Origin: Oxytricha trifallax
Lineage: Eukaryota > Ciliophora > Spirotrichea > Sporadotrichida > Oxytrichidae
Direction: 5' to 3'
Assembly: GCA_000711775.1 (NCBI GenBank)
Contig: ARYC01017257.1
Coordinates: forward strand, 55,219 to 119,218
Length of the DNA stretch: 64,000 nucleotides
Position 1 is the first letter of the stretch. Each line of letters begins with the position of its first letter. A program made the position numbers and the translations under genes. Positions 1-12,040 of the stretch are shown in pieces. Under the pieces are notes generated by a model, which saw only the letters and a program-made list of their open reading frames with translations, made no database searches and was not told the DNA's origin.

Positions 1-941
1 CATAATATTCATCATCTTTTTATTATTATTATTATTATTGTTGTTGCTATTATTTATTAAACATATTAGCATGGACATATCTTTATTTTATAATCCGGCT
101 TCTCTAAATGGCTTATTTTAATAAGATCTAAAACCATCTTGATGAATAATTGAACCTATCTATGAGTTTTATTAAATTATTGCCCATAATGTCACTCTCG
201 TTCTGTTCTAAACTATGAAAACTTTAGCTTTTTTTGATTGTCTTTCTATCATTCAAAGTACCCAGATTAATATCTCAACTCTACTACTATTTATTTCTTG
301 TTAAATTTAGCATTTATCATAAAGAAATTTTCCATGAGTAAATTAACTTTCGTCCACTTCAATATCTCCATTAAGTAATTATTCTACATTTTAAATGTGA
401 AAAATTAACATATATTTTGCTACTTATTTTCCTGCATCTTAGAAAATATTTTTATTAACTTTTGATTTAATTTGTAATTAAACATGTTTAAATTATACTT
501 AGTAAGAGCTGAATTATATCCAATTGTAAAGTAGTGAAAAACAAATAAATACCAAGTTGAAATTGGCTGTTAATGCTTGTCATTTAAAAATATTTACTGA
601 ATTAATTTTTTTCTCTAGCAAGATCTTTGGCATTGGTATAAAAGTTCATCAGGTGTATCATTTCTTGATCTTAGTTTCATATTAAGTTAACATACACTGC
701 ATTTCACATCTCTTTCAAAAATCCAAATATCTTAAAGTGCTTCAATTAAATTTTTTATATCTTTTATAAATTGTAAAACATGAATAATTTGATCAGCAGT
801 ATTTACAATGTCTTGATGTCTTTTTTTTCGTTACATTAAAATTTTTTTAATAATTAAGTTAAGAAATGTTCATAATATAAAAATTTATTTAACCTAAAAA
901 AATGTTTATTTTATTGAATGAAATAAAAAATTAATTTATGT
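1..941. other. AT-rich non-coding DNA
   Basis: AT-rich stretch with no convincing coding frame on either strand under the ciliate code and no recognisable repeat. It precedes the small repeat cluster and TBE-A. Confidence 0.5.
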
Positions 942-1022
942 AGTACCGACTTTTGATTTTGGGTAAAAAAATTAAAAAATGGTACCGACTTAGGATTTCA
1001 AAAATTGAGTGGTACCGACTTA
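942..1022 (+). repeat. Three spaced copies of a GTACCGACTT motif
   Basis: The motif (A/G)GTACCGACTT occurs at about 942, 981 and 1011, separated by AT-rich spacers of roughly 20-30 bp. The last copy ends 14 bp before the TBE-A target site. It may be the end of an older element or a subterminal repeat array; no second end was found. Confidence 0.45.
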
Positions 1023-1036
1023 CCCCTCTATTGATT

Positions 1037-1108
1037 CAAAACCCCAAAACCCACGGTTTATAAGTGCTTTGATTTGTAAGGAATTTGTTAGGGGTTGGGG
1101 TTATTAAT
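1037..1108 (+). repeat. TBE-A left terminal inverted repeat
   Basis: Begins with two C4A4 telomere-type units, then TTTATAAGTGCTTTGATTTG and a G-rich GGGGTTGGGG tract. It pairs with 4967-5037. Three bases after the second C tract differ from TBE-B (ACCCACGG against ACCCCTTAATGAGG), showing decay or a small deletion. Confidence 0.9.
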
Positions 1109-1111
1109 TAA

Positions 1112-2176
1112 ATGCGAGACAAAACTAGCAAGCTTTTGGGTCTATCTATGATGAGTATATAGATTTAGTGTTTAAACTGCGATATGGATGTGATATATAC
1201 AGTAAATAAGTTAAACCAGTACTGAACAATAAGTCAATTGCACTGCTCTTAAAGCGAAGTCCTTCAACTGTCCGCTCCCACTGCCTTGTAGCTCTATAAC
1301 TAAAGCAATAATAGCTGAATTCTTAGCCTAAGAGGAAGTCAAAGTTTCTATAAAAGTATGTTGACTATCTTATTACTGATAAAACTTTGAAGTATTGGGC
1401 TCACTACTCTTTAGACTAACGAGCTACTATGTTTCATCACCAATTCCCTGAGTTGAAGATCTCTTCTTAGTCTATAGCTAACATCTATACTATAAACGAA
1501 ATGGTATCTCTTACAAAATTGTGAATCGTATCAAGAGAATGATTGATTTCACTCTGCCATTTTACAACAACAACTTAAATTATATTTATAATTAAATGCA
1601 GAGAGCCTAATAGAATAATGTTAAGTTTATACATCCTGGCGAGGCTGTGTTTACCTTCAACACTTTTATCTAGAAGTTATGGTATAAGAGGCATAGTAAT
1701 ATAGAGGTATATGACTAAAATGTCAAGGTATAACAATGGCAATTCTTGGAGGTATTAGCGAGGATGCTGGTTTAGAAACTTATGTTATTCATCCTCGCTC
1801 TATTAAGACAGAGCAGTATATTAAGTTCTTAGAGCAGCTAAGAGAGAAGTACCCTGAATAAGAGATTATACTATTCGTTGATAATCTTTCTGTTCATAAG
1901 ACTAAAGAAACAAGGAAGAGTTATGAGCAACTTAGAATAACGCCAGTGTTTAACGTACCTTACAGTCCATAGTTTAATGGAATTGAGTTCTACTGGGGTA
2001 TATTAAAATACCATTACAAGAAACTGCTGATCTACCACTTGATGCATGACCTACCTATCGATACAGTAGACTTTATTAAAAGCACAGCGAAGAGAGTAGA
2101 TAATTTATTGGCTTAAAAGTGTGCTAAAGAAGGGAGAGTGAATGTATATAAATAAGTTTTGTAGTTAAGTTAATGA
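1112..2176 (+). pseudogene. TBE-A 42-kDa transposase, frame-shifted and missing catalytic Asp-1
   Basis: DDE transposase of the TBE family, which would cut and join element ends in the developing germline-derived nucleus. The start ATG follows the terminal repeat, and the TGA stop at 2174-2176 gives about 354 codons, the expected 42-kDa length. TAA/TAG codons are frequent and read as Gln. In the catalytic half, FVDNLSVH and YSPQFNGIEFYW are intact with 34 residues between the Asp and the Glu (D34E, the Tc1/mariner spacing). The first catalytic motif, HADEAVF in the other three copies, is HPGEAVF here (GGC at 1638-1640), so Asp-1 is lost. Against TBE-B a base is missing near 1138, which breaks the N-terminal frame. 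This copy cannot encode an active enzyme as read. Confidence 0.9.
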
Positions 2177-2391
2177 ATATATAAGTCACATTTAAAATTC
2201 TTTAGAGGGAGCTGGCTTCTCTTTCTTTTCTTCTACTTCTTGCTTCCCTCCTCCTAAGTTTCTTCTCTTGCTGCCAGCTCCAGCATCTATGTTCATTGAC
2301 TCTGGAGGCTAAATATTTGAATAAAGTCTCTTGCTGACTTCATACTTTGTCTGCGACTTTCGCTCTCTGTGAAGCTTGCTCTATTCCTTCA

Positions 2392-2973
2392 TCAAGAAGA
2401 TGCCAGTACCAGATTTTTCTAAAGAGTTAAACTACAAATCTTACTTGAAATATAAGGGTGCTTCTGCAGCTCTGATAGCCAGCTCTCACTTATCTTGATC
2501 CCTTGTTTGTCCTTATCTTCTGAAGAGATGCTGTACCTTTTCTTATGAGATTCTTGAATAATTTCTTTCAAGTAATCACCTTTGATAGTTGCAAGTATGC
2601 CAAAGAAATAGTTTCTTTCAGGCAGTTTATTTGATAACTGCTTCTTAGTAGGCATGTACAGCGAAACCTCTGGGTCGTTCATAGCATCATTATATAAGTT
2701 AGTCACTGAGATTTCTGAATAGTTTGAAATCTCTGAAAATTTTACATCTTAAGTTTTCAATGCTTTCTTCTCTTCGCAGAGTATCGCCCTTAGAAATGAA
2801 ATTTTAGTACCTTCCATTGTTGGCAGGAACAAACCAACTACATAATAAAGATTAGCAACTATGAGTTTATTACCTTGCTGCACCAGGTAGCGATGCAAAT
2901 CCTCCTTGCTTCTAAATCTTTGAATCAATTCTTGTGCTTGCACTCTTTTCATTGCATCATTCATTGACTCCAT
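2392..2973 (-). CDS. TBE-A 22-kDa protein, intact
   Basis: The central TBE gene of unknown function. It is open from ATG at 2973 to TGA at 2392-2394 when TAA is Gln: 193 residues, matching the known 22-kDa product. A standard-code reading splits it in two at a TAA near 2748. It has no transmembrane segment. It is mainly charged and helical, with Lys/Glu-rich stretches, an N-terminal MESMNDAMKRVQAQE helix and a central FLPTMEGTKISFLRA motif shared by all four copies. It is transcribed against the transposase and divergently from the zinc-finger/kinase gene. It is the only undamaged TBE gene of the window that I could read end to end; conservation in otherwise dead elements suggests earlier selection. 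Confidence 0.9.
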
Positions 2974-3538
2974 CTTGTTTACAGATCTAAGAAATGATAT
3001 TCAAATTTAAGTTTATTGATTTAAATTATATACCTCTGTAAAACTTACTATTAAATATGGGCATCCTATAGAAGGTCAAACTCTAAGAAGGATATGGAGA
3101 AGGTTTTGAGAACTGGTTTCAAACTTGAGAGATTGATATCAATTTCTACTGTTATAGTTCCATATTTTTAAATTTAAATTGGTACGTACTTAACTAGGAG
3201 CAGCTCCTAAAATGCTAGTACTTAATTAGGAGCATTAATTAAAGCTAGTACTTCATTAGGAGTACACTAATTTTAATCATAAAATGAAAAAATACCTCCT
3301 AAAGCAGTACGTACATAATTAGGGGCACCTTCTAAATTGGTACGTGCTATAATCAACTTATTATTGAAAGTTAAAATGGTTACTTTATCACTTATATTTA
3401 GAGCTGGTTCGTCTCTTTGCACTCTTATATCTTCTCTAACACTCTTAAAACCTCCCTTGAAACTTGTAGTCTTGGAAAGCTCTCATATAAGCTCTCAGTT
3501 ATAAAGGCAGTTTTATAATTTTTAATTCAAATTTAAAT
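2974..3538. promoter_or_regulatory. TBE-A bidirectional intergenic region with GTAC/AGGAGC repeats
   Basis: Lies between the divergent 22-kDa and kinase genes, so it must hold both promoters if these are transcribed. From about 3178 to 3345 it carries repeated short units such as GGTACGTACTTAA and AATTAGGAGC in both orientations. TBE-B has the same array. TBE-C and TBE-D have a different GGTACC/AGTACT-rich array in the same place. These could be binding sites for an element-encoded protein, but the array also falls inside the possible fourth reading frame. Confidence 0.4.
3057..3128 (+). pseudogene. Possible fourth TBE reading frame in TBE-A, truncated
   Basis: A short frame starting MGILQKVKLQEGYGEGF and ending in TGA at 3126-3128. 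The corresponding frame in TBE-B is open for 203 codons; TBE-A has one extra A at about 3120-3123 that causes the stop. The start is homologous in all four TBE copies. It could be a real small gene, or simply conserved leader or promoter DNA. Confidence 0.3.
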
Positions 3539-4926
3539 ATGAGCGCTAACATTTTAAGAAAAACAACAGCACTTCCATCAAACTAAATGAGACTTACCTT
3601 TGGCTGTAATAAAAATTGTCATACAGAACTACCAGAGCTATCACTTGAGGTCTCTGTTCTTAAAATAGAAATTAATAATAGAAAATAAATGGCAAACAAG
3701 TGTGTGGGAGACAGAGAGGAGGAGAAAGGTATTAATGAAATGCCTATACAAACTGAAGAAGTAGAAGTATACTTTTGTGAGAAGTGTGAGAGAGACTTCG
3801 CTCATAAATCTAGTTGGTATAGGCATATGAAAGAGCATAGAGAAGCCAAGCCAACTGTATACTTAAAGCACGATAAAATCGACGGAAAGTATGATTGCTT
3901 CGAGTGCCATAAGCAGTATGCTCATACAAGAGATTTAAGGAAGCATCTTTTAAAAGCTCACAAGAAGACTTAGAGATTGAAAAGCATGAAGATGAATTGA
4001 AGCTACTAAACAAAAGAAAAGCAAGAGAATCTTCGAAACTTGAAGAGCTTGAACAAGCTAGTGAATCAGAACATGTGAGGAAATCACGCAATCTACTATC
4101 ATCCGAAATCACAAAGATCATGATTAAATTCAATATAAAAAGATTCCTGTTCTTGCCTAAATTGACCTAGACACTTCACTGTAAAGCTACCTTATATTAG
4201 AATACTCCTTTGATAAGAAAGTTATCAATGATCATCAATACGCATACAAGGTGTATCCCTTCAACTATCTCTTAAGTGATGATAAATACTAGATGGAGTT
4301 TACAAATGAGTATCAAATACTTACTCAAGCAAAGTTCAAAGAGTGTAGCTACTTAATAAAGTTAGACTCCCACTCTATGAAATGACCCTAAGAGATTTCA
4401 TTACAGATCAAAGTAATTATAAGTGTTTGGATAAATAGCAATTCAGACAATATAAGGTATAAAAGAGCTTCACAAGTTAGGGTTTGTTCATAGAGATTTG
4501 AAGCCAGAAAATATAATGATAAACTTCTCACCAGTAAGAGTAGCAATAATCGATTTCAACAGAGCCTAAAGAGTGGAAGTATCAAGGCTTGGAACTGTAA
4601 TGGGAACTCAAGGGTACTATCCAGAAAGAGAAGACTGGAGAGATGGTGACTTTTAGTGGGATGTGTGGGCTTTAGCAGCAATAATAATAGAGTGCGATAT
4701 GCCTCGCAACGATTACTACTCTACAAGGTGCGAGAAAGATGCTAAGTAAAGGACTTAGTAGTTTATAGACAAAACTAGAGTCTCTCAATCGATAAAACAA
4801 ATGGCAGAATAAATAATAATAAAACCAAACTCAAGATCAGGCATATCAATGGAGCAGATAGAGTTGTGATTAAGTAAGATCAACTTCAGACCTCTTCAAC
4901 ATGATTCTAAAGTGCATTTTGAGTGA
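3539..4926 (+). pseudogene. TBE-A 57-kDa zinc-finger/kinase protein, frame-shifted with premature TGA
   Basis: The large TBE accessory protein, combining zinc fingers with a protein-kinase-like domain; its role in transposition is not established. Two C2H2 fingers are visible at about 3775-3960 (FCEKCERDFAHKSSWYRHMKEH, then a second C..C...H..H unit). A Lys/Glu-rich linker follows, then a kinase domain with FVHRDLKPEN (about 4485-4515), and IIDFNRA where most kinases have DFG. A missing base near 3967 shifts the frame after the second finger, and a Trp codon (TGG in TBE-B) is TGA at 4867-4869. The ancestral stop is 4924-4926. The region is about 60 bp shorter than in TBE-B, probably through a deletion near 4430. 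Confidence 0.88.
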
Positions 4927-4966
4927 TTACATTAAATAAATTTACTTTAAATTTCACATTAAAGCC

Positions 4967-5037
4967 TATTAATATCCCCAACCCCTAACAAATTCCCTAC
5001 AAATCAAAGCACTTATAAACCTCATTAAGGGGTTTTG
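4967..5037 (-). repeat. TBE-A right terminal inverted repeat, short telomeric tract
   Basis: Mirror of 1037-1108 but ending with a single GGGGTTTTG unit directly before the ATT duplication. TBE-B, C and D end with two units. Loss of exactly one 8-bp repeat while the target duplication stays perfect is unusual. Confidence 0.9.
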
Positions 5038-5287
5038 ATTGTAATATGTTATAAATTTATATATGAAAATAAAATAATAAATGTTAAGAAAACTAAATAT
5101 CTAAATTTATAATCCTCTATTAACTTATCCTTTAGATATTTCTTAATATGTCTAAGAATCTTTTAATATAAGATATTGTGCAATATCAGTATTTAACAGA
5201 GATATATTTAAATCTACTTTTTTATTTTATATAAAATAGCTACTTTCATTAATTTAATATAAATTTATTTCAAATAGAAAAAATAAT

Positions 5288-5795
5288 GGGGGGGGAAGTT
5301 TCCTGCACCGTTTTATGATAAAAAAGAATTTTAGGGAAGTTTCTTACACTTTTTTCAAAATTTTTTTCTCTAAAAATAATATTATTTAACAACTTCCTCC
5401 TAACTACTGAACTAATTTCATTGATAGAATTATAATTAATTTATAAATCAACTAATCAATATCTCTCTTCAGATTCCAAAATTATGCATATTCCATCCCA
5501 TATTTGTTGGTTTCTGTCTCTTAACCATGACATTACCCTCTCTGTTATTATAGTAATTCCAAGTATTTTATCCAATTGATATTTAAATTTTAATTCAATT
5601 TATAATGTTATTTCCAAACCAATATAATGCTAGACTATATATTGTTGATATACTTCAATGATGTATAAATATCATTTAGTATTAATGAATCATAAGAATG
5701 TTCAATTTTATAATATATCTAAAATTTATTTAATTTTACTTAAATAAAAAAAAGTGCAGGAAACTTCCTCGAGTGCAGAAACTTTCCCCCCCCCC
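5288..5795. mobile_element. 508-bp foldback (MITE-like) element with G8/C10 ends, copy 1
   Basis: It starts with eight Gs followed by AAGTTTCCTGCACC and ends with the reverse, GTGCAGAAACTTT followed by ten Cs. Each end holds two tandem copies of the AAGTTTCCTGCAC motif. The interior is AT-rich with no coding frame. A second copy at 34214-34731 shares ends and internal sequence (for example ATTCCAA...TTTTATCCAATTG), so this is a mobile family. It has no transposase and must be mobilised in trans if at all. Target duplication unclear. Both copies lie about 200-250 bp from the kinase-gene end of a TBE. Confidence 0.85.
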
Positions 5796-7689
5796 AAAAT
5801 AATATTTCCGAAAAATTATCGGAGCAAAAATTTATTATACTTTTTTATAAATAAAACATTTTTTAAATTAACTCTTTATTTAATAAATTTAACGAATTCT
5901 ACTGATGGATCTCGATTACTTTTCATAACAATTGGTGTTAATTATTATTATAATTTAATATATAAGAACTTAAAAGTTAAAGTATAATAAAATGGCGTAA
6001 GCTTTTAAATAATTCGAGAATGTAGTAATTATAATACGCTTTTTTTTATATTTAGGTGTTATTATACACTTCCATGATTATCTTAATTTTGTAAATAATT
6101 TATCATTTATTTAAAATTAAAAATTCCCAATATATATATATATATATAAATTTAAATAAGAACACATAAAATGGGATTTATCAATTTTATTAATGATAAT
6201 TAAATATAATAATAAATAGTATAAATAACAAATAGGTTTTTGAATAATATTAATACAAATAAGAATTTATAAGTATTTTTTTACAATGAAAGAATAATTT
6301 AAAGATTTAAGAAATTTGATTATTAATAACAATTATAACATTTAATTAATATAAGAAAACTATTTAATAAATATTATAGAATTAGAAAATTGAGTACAAA
6401 TAATTAAGAATATTTTTCGATAAGATTGCTATGAATTATTTAGAATTTTAAAAGAGTGTGGATTCCTAAGTGTACCTGTTGAATGTAGCTGAGATTAAGT
6501 AAAAAAAAACGAATTTATTTTTTATTATCATCAGAAATATTTAAATTATTAATTAAAATTTATAACCTATACACCAATTATCAGGAAATTATTGCTGATA
6601 AAAAATTAATATAATTATTTAGTAAATTCGCATTTAATTTATCTATATTTATACATAAATATTTATAATAATTAGGTATCAGAATATAATAAAGAAATTT
6701 TAATTTTAGTCTTTTAAATATGATAATTTTAATTTTATGTTTAATTTATCAAAAACAAATTTAAATTTAGTTTTAATTAATTAAAAAATAGTGATTAAAA
6801 CACTAATTTAGGATAAACAATTTTGAAGATTAAAAACCCTTAAATTACTTCAGTAATTTTATTGATATTTAATTGATTAGATGATACAATAAAAAAGCAT
6901 AAATTAATTGTATAAATATGTTTTATTTATTAAATATTAATATTTTAAGTGAGTATAGCAATAAAGCATATAAATTTTTAACACTCACATAAACTTAGTT
7001 TCATCAGTAATCTTCTGTTTTTTGCTTAATTAAATATTTGTTTGTCTGTGTTTATTGTTTAATTCTATCAGCTAAACTTCATTATAGTTGAGAATATTAT
7101 TTTAAGCATTATCCTATCTTTTATTTATCTAAATAAAGGTATGTTATTTATTAAGTGAATGGAATGATTATATAAGTATTACGATTTCCATTTATTTTTG
7201 AAAAAAAATTCATTTTATTAAGGATTTTGAGAAATAATATAACGTGAACGTAATCATTTTTACTCAGCCACTAATTTGTTAAATTTTTTAAGAGTTTAAT
7301 CTATGCAATGTAATCTTAAAAGTTCTTGATTCATTATAAAGAGGAAATTTATTCACGAGTATCAATTAGAATAGCCATAAGAATTAAATTTCACCATGCA
7401 ATCAAAATATTAATTCTTATTTAGTTTACATTATTTTGGGAATATATTTATTTAAATAATTGAATATTTGAAAAAATAACTATAACCCAAAAAATATTTT
7501 TAATTATTCTAAACTTATATTTTAGAATTTTAAAAATTAAATTAATCATATTTGAATAATATTTTATATATTTTAAATTTTAATAAATTACTTCATTTTA
7601 TAATGCAAGCCTTTATTTAATTATATAATTATGGTTCTTAATTTTAGTAGCTAGAAATTAAAGTATTTGGGAAATTAAAATAAGGAAAT
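5796..7689. other. AT-rich non-coding DNA with a short TA tract
   Basis: No convincing gene or repeat beyond a (TA)n run near 6130. Composition is typical of the intergenic/eliminated DNA of the rest of the left half. Confidence 0.5.
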
Positions 7690-8000
7690 AATGCTGAAGG
7701 TAAATTCCGTCACTATAAAGTGAGTTCAGCACAATAATCATCTGTCATCCAAAATCGTGTCTTTTCTTTCATGTATCTCTCCAAATTTTTCATATTATGT
7801 CGAATACATTAATGTCATTTAATTTCAAATGAGGTTTGAACGAGTAACCTTTCACCAGGAACAAGCATAACAGAACTTTGTAAAAATCAATGTATTTACT
7901 AGGTAAATATAAAATAATCCCTGGTATTAAAACCTCCCCTATATGAATTAGTAAGTAGTTTGAGCAACCGGCTGGTAAGTATCCAATAGTTGTTTTAAAT
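7690..8000 (+). other. Candidate gene fragment (MDS-like island)
   Basis: A GC-richer island inside very AT-rich DNA. One plus-strand frame reads protein-like for about 100 codons with a single TGA near 7838. The first part contains GKFRHYKVSSAQQSSVIQNR and the second SLVLKPPLYELVSSLSNRL. In a ciliate germline such isolated islands are typically macronuclear-destined segments of interrupted genes. No relative recognised. A frame this long without TGA is not rare in AT-rich DNA, so the argument rests on amino-acid composition. Confidence 0.3.
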
Positions 8001-10256
8001 TTAATTAAATGAATGATTCTTTAGCACTAAATATAAATAAAGATATTATCAACAGATATATTTTGTCTCTAGCTTAATTGTTGATTCCAAATAATAATTA
8101 AAATATTATTTATGTTATATCATTTATATTAATTATATTGTATTTTTCATTCTTGATTTGTCTAAATATATTAGAAATTATAATTTTTATAATTTTAAAA
8201 ATTGCCAATGCTCAATTTGTGAAATTATTATACATAATATTCATAAATGAATCTTTACAAACAAATTAGTTTTTAAATATATGTAAGAACAAAACGATAA
8301 CATACAATGAAATAACATTTTTTTTAAGAAAGGAATATTAATATTATAAAGTTATTAAAAATTAAATTAAAGTAATCAAAAGGGTCTTAATATATAATAG
8401 AGAAAGCTTATTAAATTTTAAATAATTAAAATCTTAAAGAAAATTTGATGAAAATTAAATAAACTAGATAATAGCAAAACAAAAATAGAATCAACCTCAA
8501 ACTCCAGAAAGTGAATTTCACATAAAGTTTTGGATTCAAAATGATTAAATTTACAATATATGATTCCTTGAATATTTATCTTCTTCAATTAAATTAACTC
8601 ATTTAAAAATTAAATAAATTCAATTATCTTCAAAAATATTTAATAGAAAATTAATATCTTATTTTTATATTTTTAAATATTAATATTTTAAAAATAATCA
8701 ACTAAAATAATTATTTCTAAATGTAAATTTATTTTATTAAATTTTCTTTCAAACACTAGATAAATTATCAATTATTTTTGCTATTCATATTATATCAGGG
8801 AATTAAAACCCAATAGAAAAATAATATTTTATATTACAGTAAATCTCAAAATTTGAAAAATTAAAAATTATTATATTAATTTAAAATTTACTTGTAAACG
8901 AATGATGAAAAAAAATATTTTAATAAATTTGGTAGATGTTAAAAAAATAGTGCAAAATAGTAAATTTTATTATATTAAATATATAATACATTTTAATGTT
9001 TGATTAAAAATAAATCATCATGTTTTTTTTATAACTATATCTATGATGCTAGCTTTATAAATTTTTAAATTAGAATGTCAAAATATATCTATAATTGTTT
9101 GTATGATCATCAATCATCGCTGTATAGATATTCATATTTAAAATCAATTAAATATATTTAAAATAAAATTACATTTAGAATTTTTTAATATAAAATCTAA
9201 TAATTAATTGTAAATGTATAAAAATATTATATATATTAATATAATATTGTCATTTAAATTTTATTATTTTTTTTCTTTAAAAAATTTTAAGCATTTTAAA
9301 TATTTCTATTAATCGTAGATCTCCTTGAATTAAATTTTTATTGTACAAAATAATATATTATCTTTTTTAATATTTCTCTCTAATTTAACTTCTTTTAATA
9401 TTTCAAATAAAAATAACAATGATTATAATCCAAGAATAATACGGCTTGGTAGTTGATGCAATCTTCTTTGAAACTAAAAATGGAGCCTCTGGAGCTTTTG
9501 GCAAAAAAAATTTAGATAAAAGCTCGTAATAAAATTTCTAAAATATATATAATACTGAATAAATATTATATAATATCATCTAAATTAAAAAATATTAACA
9601 TTAATAATTTAAGAATTTAAGAATTTAAATAAATAATTATAAATTTTAATATCATATCTTTATTCAGAGTATTAATAATTGAAAGTAGTAATATTTTATA
9701 AGAATTATAATGCCATCAATACGATCAAAATCTAGTAAATCCTTAATAATTAAGAATTATAATATTCAATTGTATTATTTGTTTTATTTTAATTTATTAA
9801 ACTCATTTAAAAATATCGCAAAAATATTATTATAAAGCATCTTTTTAATGCCTAGTAATGATAAAGAAGAAATAGAATCAATAACAAAAACAATCAAATA
9901 GTAAGAAATTTTTTTAAATCATTTTTAGCCTCTCTCTAATAAAATTTATTTATTGTAAATTTGTCAACTCATTTGCAATAGTCTTCATTGTCTAAATAAA
10001 CTTATCATTAAGAAAATTATCCTTGAAGATCGAGAGAAATATTAAAGTAAATTCATATTTAATTATATATCATTTTATCTTATTATTATTTATTTGATCT
10101 CTTGTATGTGTTATATGTTTTTTGAAATATAATTTCTCAATTATTAGTTTGAATTATTATATTATAAATAATTATTTAGGTATTCTTATTTTTTATTTTT
10201 TCATACTCCACTAATCCTTGGAGGCTTGAAGCATTACTTAGGATTTACTTTAAACA

Positions 10257-10291
<35 letters not shown>

Positions 10292-11974
10292 ATATATTTA
10301 GAATATTAAATTTTTGTTAATAATTATAAATATTATATAATAAGAGACTTATTAAAATAAGTATTTTAAACAAATATCTTGTTTCAATTATAGTTAATTG
10401 GTAAAATTTAATTATAATGTCTTTAACCATGTTCGCATCTTTAAATCTATTTTATTTCTTAAATTATTATAATTTTTGTTAAAGTGCTATTTATGGATGT
10501 TCTTAAATATTGAGATTGAATTTGGTTTAATAATAAAAAATAGAAGTTTAGCACTGCAATATAGTTTAAAATACATTTATTATCTGAATTTTTTGTATTA
10601 ATTACAATTTTTTAGACAATTTATGTTTTAATTAATTGAGTAAAACATATTCTAATTTCTATTACAGATATTAATAAATGTTGAGTTAAATCAATATTTT
10701 TTATTTTATCTATAACTTCAAAGTGATTCTTTCAATGTTTATGAGTCTCAAAGTTTTCAACTATTTAGAGATAAATAAGTAAAATAAAAAATTAGAGCGT
10801 CTAAGGTTAGTCATTTGAGTACAATTTTTAATTCTACAATTAATTTTTTTTAAGATTATTTTTCTTATTAAATAGATTTTTAACAAATCTTTTAATGTAA
10901 TATTCATTATATTTTCATTAAAATAAATAATATAAATATTCTTATATATTTTATATTTTATAAGCTTTAATTAAATGAATTTATCAAGGAAAAAAATAAT
11001 ATATATATATATATATCTTTATAAATATTTAATGTATTAATATTTGAATATAATCAATGATATTGTTTATATTCAAATAAATGAATTTAATTTGTTAAAT
11101 ATTGTGCATTTCAAAAATTATTTAATTTAAATAATTAATCAAAATAAATGATTAAATACATGTCAATATCCCTTATAAAAAAAGAAGACTACTCAGACAT
11201 TGTAATAAATGCCATATTAAAAAAATAAAATATATTTTATAGAAATAGGATATTTTGTCTATAAAAATATTTTATTTATAAACTTTAAAAATATATGCAA
11301 AAATAACTTTTCATACTAAGAACTTTTATTTTTAAAAAAGTATGAACTCAATTCACAAGATGAAGAAGAAAAATAAGCGATTATTTTAGTATAATTATGC
11401 CTATGTTTATATATCAATTTGTCTGACCGAGTTTTCGATAATTCATCAGAGATATAAACAATTAATAAGTGGTCTCTGTTATTGATATTATTCAAAATCA
11501 CTATGAATATTTTGGTTAAAGTCTAATAGCTTTGATATTTGTTTTAAAATACTATAATTCAAATAATAATCATTAAAGAATTATGAATTTGTTATTCATG
11601 CTCTGGTTAAAAAATAATTTTTATCATTTTAAACTAAGCTAAACAATGTTTCACTTATTTATATGTGATTTATTCTTTTCTACTAAGGTTGTTATAGATA
11701 ATCAATGGAGCTTATATATAAAAATTTAAAATAAAATAAGATCTTTAATATATAGGAAATAATTCTAATTTATTATTATTAATTTTATTTATTACTTATT
11801 GAATAAGAAATAAGAATACTATCATATCTCTTTTGGTATTTTATTTTTTTATCTCCATGTAACTTTTGCTGTCTCTTTTAAAGATATTAAAAATGCATTT
11901 AATATATATTTCTATTAATTTATCTCAACTCCAAAATATAAATTTTAAATCTTTGTATTAAATTAAAGAGAAAA

Positions 11975-12040
<66 letters not shown>

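Larger units (their letters stand above)
1037..5037 (+). mobile_element. TBE transposon copy A, Tc1/mariner-like, germline-limited
   Basis: A complete 4001-bp telomere-bearing element. The left end starts CAAAACCCCAAAACCC and the right end finishes ...GGGGTTTTG, as inverted repeats. A perfect ATT target duplication flanks it (1034-1036 and 5038-5040), matching the ANT target known for TBEs. Order: transposase (+), 22-kDa protein (-), zinc-finger/kinase (+). It belongs to the same subfamily as TBE-B (34925-38995) but lies in the opposite orientation. The right end carries only one G4T4 unit where the left has two. Most of its genes are damaged: an early transposase frameshift, loss of the first catalytic Asp, and a kinase frameshift plus nonsense codon. 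TBEs are known to be removed from the somatic genome during macronuclear development. Confidence 0.95.

Noticed and set aside
1037..1053. True chromosome end at C4A4 sequence
   Set aside because: Each C4A4 tract is only two units, sits inside a terminal inverted repeat, and is flanked by target duplications; these are transposon ends.
11968..12040. Replication origin at the AT tract
   Set aside because: Simple AT microsatellites occur at many places in this AT-rich DNA; nothing specific supports an origin.
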